Origin: Firmicutes bacterium UBA6113
GTDB taxonomy: Bacteria > Bacillota > Clostridia > Tissierellales > Sedimentibacteraceae
DNA: 23,116 bases
Reading direction: 5' to 3'
Assembly (NCBI GenBank): GCA_002422545.1
Contig: DIWF01000029.1
Span: 1-23,116 of the forward strand
A program made the position numbers and the translations under genes. Positions 14,600 to 21,100 of the stretch are shown here, one piece after another. The first letter of the stretch is position 1. Each line of letters opens with the position of its first letter. The notes under the pieces were generated by a model. It ran no database searches. It saw only the letters and a program-made list of their open reading frames with translations, and was not told the DNA's origin.

Positions 14600-14653
14600 G
14601 TAGGGGAGGGTCTCGTGCCTTCCCGCGCGGGCGGACACAAGATCCGCCCCTAC
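14600..14653. repeat. REP/BIME-like GC-rich palindromic element, copy 2
   Basis: The outer inverted repeat GTAGGGG (14600-14606) / CCCCTAC (14647-14653) holds two hairpins, GGGAGGG/CCTTCCC (14604-14610, 14618-14624, one G-T pair) and GGGCGGA/TCCGCCC (14629-14635, 14643-14649). It is the same architecture as 5798-5882, but here the two inverted units abut with no AT spacer. Confidence 0.75.
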
Positions 14654-14687
14654 AATTTGTAAAAAATATGGTTTGTCAATAGTCTGA

Positions 14688-14704
14688 CGCGGATAAAATC
14701 CGCG
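14688..14704. repeat. Hairpin resembling the 14554 terminator
   Basis: Stem CGCGGAT, loop AAA, stem ATCCGCG. The 24-base segment 14688-14711 matches 14553-14576, the terminator of the same transcript, at about 20 positions, so the terminator hairpin looks duplicated on both sides of the REP-like element. This proximal copy lacks the T-tract in the minus direction and is unlikely to stop transcription by itself. Confidence 0.5.
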
Positions 14705-14717
14705 AATTTCGCTTTTG

Positions 14718-17306
14718 TTATTTAAACTTTTCAGTCATTTCTTCCATTGTTTTTTTATTTTCAAATCCCTGAATGAGGTCTACAGTCTGAGAAGTGTCAC
14801 CGATGAGTATTCCTCCTGCAAGTATGCCTTCCTTGAAATACAGCTTCTTGTAGTCCCTGCTGTCGTTTTTTTCAAATGTCTTGTATTCGGCATTAGGATC
14901 AGAACCTATGTCACCTATTGAGAATACGCTTGAGCCAAAGGCATTTAAAGTTGTGGAAGGAATTATTGTTTCATATTCGCTTCTTCCGCCTAAGACATTG
15001 ATACCTGCTGCTTTTCCTTGCTCAATTGCTTCGCTCCATAGGGCGTAATTAATGCCGTTGTATTCAGCGCAGTCTCCGCATGCATATATGTCTTTTGCAG
15101 CTGTTTCCATTTTGCTGTTAACAACAATGGCCCTTTTAATTTCAACGCCTGTTCCTTCTGCAATTTTGGTGTTGGCTTTGACTCCTGTAGATACTATTAC
15201 TACTTCTGCATCGACAGTTTCGCCATTGTCAAGAAGTATTCCCTTAACGCTGTCATCGCCAATTATCTCCTTTGTTCCAACACCTTTCTTAAATGTAACT
15301 CCTGAATTTTCAACTATTTCTTCAAGTATTTTCGAAGCATCACCATCAAGCTGGCGGGGAAGGATTCTGTCTGCCATTTCAATTACAGTTACTTTAAGTC
15401 CCAAATTTTTAAGTTCATTGGCTGCTTCAAGGCCAAGAACACCTCCGCCTATTACGGCACCCGTCTTCTTACCTTTTGAATATTCTTTTATGTCATTACC
15501 GTCCTTTGCATATCTTAGGGTGAACACACCTTGCTTTTCTCTCCCTTCAAAAGGAGGAACAAAGACTTCTGCTCCAGATGCAACTATGAGTTTAGTGTAT
15601 TCAATCTTTTCTCCGCTTTCAAGAATAACAGTTTTATTTTCTGAATCAATTGATTTAACCACTTTGTCAAGCATGAGATTAACCTTGTTTCCCTCAAGCC
15701 ACTTGTCATCCTTTATAATCATTGATTCAATTGTTACCGTATCATTAGACAGCATTTTAGAAAGCTGCGGCCTGTAATAACCCTTCACATTTTCCTTAGA
15801 AATTATTGTAATATCGCTTATTTTGTTTCTTTTCCTGATTTCAACACAGGCTGCCATTCCTGCACCGCTTGCACCTATGATGACTATCTTTTCATTGATG
15901 TCAGAATAATTTTCTTCTGTGCCTTCATCATCAAGCTTTACAAAATATTCAGGTCCCACGCCGCACACAGGACATACTTCAGGAGGATTTGTTCCTTCTA
16001 TAATCTCACTGCATACTGTGCATTTCCATCTGGTAGTTTTTTGTTCATCCTTAGCAACTGCTGCTTCATTTACCTTTGCGGATTGAACTGAAGGTTCTTT
16101 TTTTGCGTTTGGGTCAACTGCATATCCAAATTCCACTCCGAAATTGTATGCTTCTTTTAGTTGTTCCTCAGAAGGTTTAAATCTTATTCTCAAGCCTTCT
16201 CCAAATGTCTTCAGCCTAATTTGCTTTAATCTTTGCATAATGTTTGAAACAGCTTCTCCGCTCCAGCCGTATGAACCAAAGGCAGAAGCGTGTTTCCCCT
16301 TATATATAGGAGCATACATTTTTATGAGAATACTCCATATAGGCTCCAATGCTTCTCCCACCATTGTAGGCGAACCGAACAAAACACCGTCTGCCCAGTA
16401 AATTCTATCCAGGACTTTCTTTTCATCTTCATAAACCATATCATAAAGTTCAGTCTTGATACCTGCTTCTGAAATACCCTTGGCAATTTCTTCAGCCATT
16501 GTCTTTGTGTAGCCGTATGCAGAAACATATGGAATTACAACGAGTTTTCCTTCAAAGAGCTTCTTTTCTGTTGAATATTCCTTTGAAAGTTTGATAATCT
16601 TCCATGGATCTTCGTCAAGAACAGGACCGTGTCCTGTGCATACCATATCTATGTCAAGATTTTCAATTTTTTCAATTGCCTGAAGATAAAAAGATTTAAA
16701 TGGAGCAAGAACATTATCAAAGTAATATTTGAAGGCACTCATGTAGTCGGCTTTGTTTATAACGGTGCTTTGTAAAACCGTATCAATAGAGTAATGAGCT
16801 CCAAAAGCATCGCAGGTGAACAATGTCTTGTCTTCCTTCAAATATGTAAACATTGAGTCCGGCCAGTGCAGAAACTTAGCATCTATGAATTTAAATGTCT
16901 TGTCCCCCATTGACAATTCATCCCCATCCTTCACAACAATGGATTTAAACTGAGTATTGCATATGTTATTCATGAATTCAATCGCCTGTTTTGAACCAAC
17001 AACCTGAATGTCCGGGTTCATTTTAACAAGATTTTCAATTGAGCCGGAATGGTCGGGTTCTGTATGATTTACTATTATGTAGTCCACATCTTGTGCTGAT
17101 ATATTTAATTCTCTTAATTTTTCCATATAATCATCAAAACATTTCAATTTAACTGTTTCCATCAGCGCAATTTTTTCGCTGCCTTTAACAACATATGAAT
17201 TGTATGATGTGCCGAACTCAGTGCGCATAATTATGTCAAACACCTCAAGTTCAGGATCAAGGCTTCCCACCCAGTAAATATTATCTTTTAATTTTAATGA
17301 TTTCAT
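14718..17306 (-). CDS. Class F flavodiiron protein: flavodiiron core, short rubredoxin, NADH:rubredoxin oxidoreductase
   Basis: This 862-residue fusion forms a complete electron chain from NADH to O2 (or NO). Residues 1-~250 are the metallo-beta-lactamase-like diiron domain with HTEPDHSGS (H81, E83, D85, H86), FLHWPDS, FTCDAFGAH and CTGHGP, so all iron ligands seem present. Residues ~252-395 are a flavodoxin domain (VIPYVSAYGYTKTMAEEIAK). A rubredoxin-like module has C429-C432 and C445-C448, with only 12 residues between the Cys pairs instead of the usual long spacing. Residues ~475-862 are a pyridine-nucleotide disulfide reductase-type NROR (IVIIGASGAGMAACVEIRKR; VIGGGVLGLEAANELKNLGL; IYACGDCAEYNG). 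This matches the class F protein described from Clostridioides difficile. The role is likely oxygen detoxification. The ATG at 17306 has AGGAGG four bases upstream. A TATAAT at 17344-17349 may be its -10; the -35 is weak. Confidence 0.95.
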   Translation of the reverse strand: MKSLKLKDNIYWVGSLDPELEVFDIIMRTEFGTSYNSYVVKGSEKIALMETVKLKCFDDYMEKLRELNISAQDVDYIIVNHTEPDHSGSIENLVKMNPDIQVVGSKQAIEFMNNICNTQFKSIVVKDGDELSMGDKTFKFIDAKFLHWPDSMFTYLKEDKTLFTCDAFGAHYSIDTVLQSTVINKADYMSAFKYYFDNVLAPFKSFYLQAIEKIENLDIDMVCTGHGPVLDEDPWKIIKLSKEYSTEKKLFEGKLVVIPYVSAYGYTKTMAEEIAKGISEAGIKTELYDMVYEDEKKVLDRIYWADGVLFGSPTMVGEALEPIWSILIKMYAPIYKGKHASAFGSYGWSGEAVSNIMQRLKQIRLKTFGEGLRIRFKPSEEQLKEAYNFGVEFGYAVDPNAKKEPSVQSAKVNEAAVAKDEQKTTRWKCTVCSEIIEGTNPPEVCPVCGVGPEYFVKLDDEGTEENYSDINEKIVIIGASGAGMAACVEIRKRNKISDITIISKENVKGYYRPQLSKMLSNDTVTIESMIIKDDKWLEGNKVNLMLDKVVKSIDSENKTVILESGEKIEYTKLIVASGAEVFVPPFEGREKQGVFTLRYAKDGNDIKEYSKGKKTGAVIGGGVLGLEAANELKNLGLKVTVIEMADRILPRQLDGDASKILEEIVENSGVTFKKGVGTKEIIGDDSVKGILLDNGETVDAEVVIVSTGVKANTKIAEGTGVEIKRAIVVNSKMETAAKDIYACGDCAEYNGINYALWSEAIEQGKAAGINVLGGRSEYETIIPSTTLNAFGSSVFSIGDIGSDPNAEYKTFEKNDSRDYKKLYFKEGILAGGILIGDTSQTVDLIQGFENKKTMEEMTEKFK

Positions 17307-17469
17307 TTTTCCTCCTCTTAACAATAAAGTTTTGCCAATTTTAATTATACCCTTCATTTATAAATTCAAACTAAAATCTTGACGATATTGATTAATTCTT
17401 GCTATTATTTTAACCTTTTTCAACTCAAATGTAAACAATTCCCATATGATTGAGCGAAAATTAGCGCAC

Positions 17470-17500
17470 AAAAATAAGCGGAACTTTTTGGGCTCCGCTT
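17470..17500 (-). terminator. Intrinsic terminator after the sortase gene
   Basis: On the minus strand AAGCGGA (17494-17500), an 11-base loop, TCCGCTT (17476-17482), then ATTTTT. It begins five bases beyond the sortase stop codon and ends the surface-protein/sortase unit. Confidence 0.75.
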
Positions 17501-17505
17501 AAGGC

Positions 17506-18249
17506 TTATGACTGATTTTCTTTTTCTTCCAATAAGGTTCCTCTAACAACCAGTCTATCCGTATATGTACCAATGGGAGTGCATGTAATCATTGTTATAA
17601 TAGCATCTGATGTTTCATCTAATACCCATGTATCCTCCGGTTTCACTACAAATGATTCATAAATAACATAGGTATAAATATTTTCATCTTTTTTTATAAC
17701 AACACTGTCTCCTGCTTCCAATTCATCGAGCTTTCTAAAAAAATGCCCATATAAGTAATTTCTGTGCCCGAGCAATACACTATTTCCTGTTTCGCCTGGC
17801 TGTACAGTTCCAGGATAATGTCCAACTGCATATTTTAAAGCACTGTCATCAGTCCCTTCCAGTATTGCCGCACTTACATTAATCTTGGGAATTTCAATAA
17901 TACCGCTTATTTCTTTATTTTCAAATAGTTTTACAAAATCAGGCTTTGAGTTTTCCGTATCTTCAGGTTCTGCATTATTGTTTTCTTCAGAGTTATCAAT
18001 TTCTTTTGATTCTTCGGTTTCTGGTACCTTCGAAGTAGCAGCAAAAATATCATCGTCTGTTTCAACAAATACATTTTCTATTGATTCTTGAATTTCATTT
18101 GTATCCTGATTTTTAAGTGTACTAATATATTCATCATATTCATTCATTAATTTGTTTTGATAATATATGGTAGTCACTTTTTGATACAGTGCAATTCCCA
18201 TTATTATTAAGCCTGCTGTTATCAAAATCCGTGATAAATATTTTCTCAT
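17506..18249 (-). CDS. Class D-like sortase
   Basis: This 247-residue membrane-anchored transpeptidase attaches surface proteins to the cell wall. It has an N-terminal anchor (about 6-22, SRILITAGLIIMGIALY), a long acidic Glu/Asn/Asp-rich stalk (about 50-105), and the sortase barrel. H162 (LLGHRNYLYG), C223 (TMITCTP) and R232 (TDRLVVRG) form the catalytic triad; the TxTC pattern and overall size fit class D. The ATG at 18249 was preferred to one at 18258, since AAAGG is nine bases upstream of it and touches the earlier one. It follows the LPxTG protein gene by 56 bases that contain a long palindrome, and that protein is its obvious substrate. It is probably co-transcribed and so under the c-di-GMP riboswitch. 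Confidence 0.92.
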   Translation of the reverse strand: MRKYLSRILITAGLIIMGIALYQKVTTIYYQNKLMNEYDEYISTLKNQDTNEIQESIENVFVETDDDIFAATSKVPETEESKEIDNSEENNNAEPEDTENSKPDFVKLFENKEISGIIEIPKINVSAAILEGTDDSALKYAVGHYPGTVQPGETGNSVLLGHRNYLYGHFFRKLDELEAGDSVVIKKDENIYTYVIYESFVVKPEDTWVLDETSDAIITMITCTPIGTYTDRLVVRGTLLEEKENQS

Positions 18250-18266
18250 AAAAATCATCCTTTTTA

Positions 18267-18298
18267 AATCAGGAGGAACATTAATGTTCCTCCTGATT
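18267..18298 (-). repeat. 32-base perfect palindrome between surface-protein and sortase genes
   Basis: Arms AATCAGGAGGAACATT (18267-18282) and AATGTTCCTCCTGATT (18283-18298) are exact reverse complements. As RNA this folds into a very stable hairpin. In the minus (transcript) direction it is followed by TAAAAAGG, with no proper T-tract, so it looks less like a full terminator and more like a partial attenuator or an mRNA-stabilising/processing hairpin that would set the surface protein:sortase ratio. The arms contain AGGAGG and its complement. Confidence 0.7.
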
Positions 18299-18305
18299 GC
18301 TATTG

Positions 18306-20675
18306 TTAACCTTGAATTCTATTTTTCTTATTTATGATTATACCCGCTATGATCATAAATAACCCAATAACTGCTAAAATTGTGGTGTTAAATATCGATC
18401 CTGTATCAGGAAGTGTTCCTTTAGGAACAGCAGTTTCCTCTATTGTTTCATCTTGAACAGGAACATCTGGGCTAGACGGTTCATCCGGCACCTGAATTAT
18501 TTCTCCTCTAGGAACATCCGGATCTTCTATTGGAATTAAATCCTCTTCTTCATCTTCGCCGTCATCTTCTTCCTCTTCTTCATCTTCGTCCGGATCATTA
18601 ACTCTTGTTACTGTTACAGATACATTAGCTGATGCTGTGACTTCATTATTATCATCATCAACAGCTTTTGCTACAACTGTATTTGGATAAGTTCCTATTT
18701 CTGTATAAATCTTTGTACCTGTCATTAATGTTGATTCACCAGGTTCGAGATTTACATCATCCGGTAATTTTATTTCACCAATTACATTATCTTCAACGCT
18801 TGTTATAGTTACTGGTACTGTTCCGATGTTCTTTACTATATATGTGTATGTGAACTGTCCGCCAGGCACTGCCATACTTGTTGGACTAGCTGTCTTTGTC
18901 ACTGATATAATCGGTTTTGTGTCTGTTACGTTTACTGTAGCACTATCTGTGTTAGTGACTTCATCTTCGCCATTAACAGCTTTGGCAGTTACAATGTTTG
19001 TATAAACTCCATCATCTGTGTAAATATGCTTGCCTGTCATTGCTGCTGTTGATTCTCCAGGCAAAAGATATTTAACTTCAGGCAATGTTATCAATCCTAT
19101 TACATCATCGCTTACACTCGTTACTGTCACTGGCACATTACCATTATTCTTAACCACATACGTGTATGTGAACTCTCCACCAGGCTCTGCCATAACAATA
19201 GGATCTGCTGTCTTTGTCACTATGATACTTGCTTCAGAATCTGTTACGGTTACAGTAGCAACTGCTGTTGCTGTGGCTTCATTTTCATCATCATCTAAAG
19301 CTTTGGCTGTTACTGTATTAGAATAAGTTCCTGATGCAGTATAAGTTTTAACTCCTGTCATTGTTTCTGTTGATTCACCTGGAGCAAGTTCCACGTCTGC
19401 CGGCAATGTTATGGTGCCTATTACATTGTCTTCTACGCTTGTTACTGTCACCGGCACAATGCCATTATTTTTAACCACATAAGTATATGTGAACACTCCG
19501 CCTGATTTAGGTAGACTTGTTGGATTTGCCACCTTTGTCACTGTGATACTTGGCAATGTATCTGTAACAGTGACAGAAGCAGCATCTGTATCAGTGATTG
19601 TATTATTTTTATTATCCTTTGCTGTTGCAGTTACTGTGTTTGGATACACTCCATCGTCTGTGTACGTATGTTTGGCCGTCATTGATGGTGTTGATTCCCC
19701 TGGAGCGAGTTCTACATCCGCAGGAAGTTCAATGGTACCTATTATGTCATCTACAACACTCGTCAATGTTACCGGGACTGTTCCAATATTCTTTACTACA
19801 TATGTGTATGTGAACTCTCCGCCAGGCTCTGCCATTGTCAACGGACTGGCTGTCTTTGTTACTTCTATTTTCCCGTATTCTGTCATGGGTTCATCGTTAA
19901 GCTGAAGTTGATTGTCTTGTGACTTGCTGCCTTTCCATTCGGAACTGTACGGTCCAAGCTTGTTGTGGTAAGGTGATCCGGCAATGCCGCTTGCTCCCAT
20001 ACCCAGACCCCAACCTTCTGGCCCGTCAACACCCATAGCTATGTGAGAAGCATAATATATCATAACTTCATCGGCATCGCCTTCCCAACTGACTTTGAAG
20101 CCAAGAGTGCTGTCTTTATCCAAATCTCCGTCCAGCTGGTTATTCATGGTTATTGAAGCATCCGTGATGGGTTTGTTGGAAAAAATATAGATTCTTCGTT
20201 CTCCGTTAATGTCCTCGTATGCATCTTCCTTTTCTGTCGCATGATTGTTTGTAGGTATCGAAATATATGTAATATTATCGTTCAGTCTTTCTATGTCTTC
20301 TTCATCAATGCCATACCATATCCATCCTTCATCCCAAGTTTGACTGGATGTTGATTCTGCCTGATCATAACCGACAATAAAGTCATAGGCATACTTTCCG
20401 CCTTTTGTAAACTGGTATTCGAAATCAACATAGTGTATTCCACTGCCTGTGGTAATATCATTCAATATAAGACGTTGTGGGACAGATCTGCCTTCTGTAT
20501 ATGTAGAATTGTTTCGGTTAAGATCTCCGTTTATCCATTGTTGATTGCCAGATTCATCTGCAAACTGTTTCCAATTTGAAGTCGTTGCCTGTGCTGTCAA
20601 AGGTATTCCCAGCGTAATAAGCATCACAGATAATACTATCGCTAATATTCTTTTGTGCGTATTGATTTTTCTCAT
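18306..20675 (-). CDS. LPxTG-anchored surface protein with four Ig-like (DUF11/DUF7507-type) repeats
   Basis: This 789-residue protein has a signal peptide (1-30, ending AQA), then an N-terminal domain (about 31-268) I do not recognise, rich in aromatic and acidic residues. Four tandem beta-sandwich repeats follow at 269-375, 376-482, 483-588 and 589-691. Each begins (S/K)I-VTK-A-P and contains FTYTYVVKN, VPVTVTSV, LAPGEST and TVTVTD. Next comes an acidic, Pro-rich spacer (692-752), then the sorting signal LPDTG (755-759), a hydrophobic helix and the tail KKNRIQG. It should be covalently wall-linked by the adjacent sortase. The repeat type is common in stalks of adhesins; adhesion is inferred. 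AAGGAG precedes the ATG. Its leader carries a c-di-GMP-I riboswitch. Confidence 0.92.
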   Translation of the reverse strand: MRKINTHKRILAIVLSVMLITLGIPLTAQATTSNWKQFADESGNQQWINGDLNRNNSTYTEGRSVPQRLILNDITTGSGIHYVDFEYQFTKGGKYAYDFIVGYDQAESTSSQTWDEGWIWYGIDEEDIERLNDNITYISIPTNNHATEKEDAYEDINGERRIYIFSNKPITDASITMNNQLDGDLDKDSTLGFKVSWEGDADEVMIYYASHIAMGVDGPEGWGLGMGASGIAGSPYHNKLGPYSSEWKGSKSQDNQLQLNDEPMTEYGKIEVTKTASPLTMAEPGGEFTYTYVVKNIGTVPVTLTSVVDDIIGTIELPADVELAPGESTPSMTAKHTYTDDGVYPNTVTATAKDNKNNTITDTDAASVTVTDTLPSITVTKVANPTSLPKSGGVFTYTYVVKNNGIVPVTVTSVEDNVIGTITLPADVELAPGESTETMTGVKTYTASGTYSNTVTAKALDDDENEATATAVATVTVTDSEASIIVTKTADPIVMAEPGGEFTYTYVVKNNGNVPVTVTSVSDDVIGLITLPEVKYLLPGESTAAMTGKHIYTDDGVYTNIVTAKAVNGEDEVTNTDSATVNVTDTKPIISVTKTASPTSMAVPGGQFTYTYIVKNIGTVPVTITSVEDNVIGEIKLPDDVNLEPGESTLMTGTKIYTEIGTYPNTVVAKAVDDDNNEVTASANVSVTVTRVNDPDEDEEEEEDDGEDEEEDLIPIEDPDVPRGEIIQVPDEPSSPDVPVQDETIEETAVPKGTLPDTGSIFNTTILAVIGLFMIIAGIIINKKNRIQG
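18603..19871 (-). repeat. Four in-frame tandem repeats (~309-321 bp) in the surface-protein gene
   Basis: The units are 19551-19871, 19230-19550, 18912-19229 and 18603-18911, coding 107, 107, 106 and 103 residues. Short DNA blocks, for example the one coding for FTYTYVVKN and the one for PVTVTSV, are close to identical in all four, while loops differ. Copy number could vary by recombination between strains. Confidence 0.85.
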
Positions 20676-20774
20676 AATTTATTCTCCTTTCTAAATTTGA
20701 AAATCCCGATAAAATTGAATTACTTTGTTTCTTTAAACAAAAGTAAAGTTAAATTTTCTTCTCCCATTATTTCT

Positions 20775-20897
20775 AAAATAAAAAAGCTGCAAAATAATTT
20801 TAAAATTAATTTGCAGCTGAACTATCATAGTAGTTTGATACTTTAGACTTCATAGCTTTGCGTAACTATCTTTCAATAGTTTTGCCAATATTAAATT
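20775..20897 (-). promoter_or_regulatory. Cyclic-di-GMP-I (GEMM-I) riboswitch with terminator, upstream of the LPxTG protein gene
   Basis: On the minus strand the conserved GEMM-I elements occur in order. GGCAAA (20881-20886) comes first. Hairpin P2 follows, ACTATT-GAAA-GATAGT (20865-20880) with the GNRA tetraloop. Then the invariant ACGCAAAGC (20855-20863), and P3 closed by CTAT/ATAG (20852-20855, 20822-20825). P3 contains a tetraloop-receptor-like TCTAA ... TATGA. P1 is ATTGGCA (20883-20889) with TGCAAAT (20809-20815), one G-A mismatch. The expression platform is AGCTGCAAA ... TTTTGCAGCT (20785-20818) followed by TTTTTATTTT. P1's 3' strand is the terminator's 5' arm, so ligand binding should block termination: a predicted ON switch. 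The ATG lies 100 bases further on. Confidence 0.88.
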
Positions 20898-20900
20898 GTA

Positions 20901-20936
20901 TTTACAGTATTTATACCACAAAAAAGCAACTGTAAA
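20901..20936 (-). promoter_or_regulatory. Promoter of the riboswitch transcript, bracketed by an inverted repeat
   Basis: On the minus strand TTTACA (20931-20936) and TATAAA (20910-20915) are 15 bases apart, a short spacing. The predicted start is near 20903, just ahead of the aptamer. A perfect 7-base inverted repeat CTGTAAA/TTTACAG (20901-20907 and 20930-20936) spans the -35 and the start site and could be an operator. Confidence 0.45.
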
Positions 20937-21051
20937 CATTTTAAAAAATATTTCCTTCATTAATATGTTTTGTAAATAAATATGTTAATTTATAAAATAT
21001 ATTCTTTATTCTCCACAATTTCAATTTGATTACAATATCTGAAAATTCAAC
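20937..21051. other. AT-rich gap without recognised features
   Basis: This stretch between the riboswitch promoter and the terminator of the SLH gene is very AT-rich. I see no ORF, RNA or clear regulatory site in it. Upstream AT-rich tracts next to the promoter could act as an UP element, but nothing specific supports this. Confidence 0.4.
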
Positions 21052-21078
21052 AAAAAAACAACCACCATTTAGTGGTTG
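21052..21078 (-). terminator. Intrinsic terminator after the SLH surface-protein gene
   Basis: On the minus strand CAACCAC, loop TAAATG, GTGGTTG (21059-21078), then seven T. It lies 22 bases beyond the stop codon and separates this gene from the riboswitch-controlled unit. Confidence 0.9.
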
Positions 21079-21100
21079 CTTTTGTTGTTATGCTTACGGC

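Noticed and set aside
15052..15777. Plus-strand 241-codon open frame opposite the flavodiiron gene
   Set aside because: Ser/Thr/Pro-rich low-complexity translation with no recognisable domain, fully antisense to a clear conserved gene.
17379..17408. Plus-strand TTGACG-18-TATTAT resembling a SigA promoter between the sortase and flavodiiron genes
   Set aside because: It points into the antisense strand of the flavodiiron regulatory region with no gene or RNA structure downstream on that strand; in such AT-rich DNA a chance match is likely.
18603..19871. CRISPR-like periodic repeat
   Set aside because: The period is ~309-321 bp, in frame and coding; these are protein domain repeats. No CRISPR array was seen anywhere in the window.
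19030..19905. Long open frames on the plus strand opposite the repeats of the LPxTG protein
   Set aside because: They repeat in register with the minus-strand repeats, have no ribosome sites, and are complementary-frame shadows of biased repeat codons.
20775..20818. Reading the hairpin upstream of the LPxTG gene as a simple terminator of the SLH gene
   Set aside because: The SLH gene has its own terminator at 21052-21078, and this hairpin follows a complete c-di-GMP-I aptamer, so it is the riboswitch expression platform.
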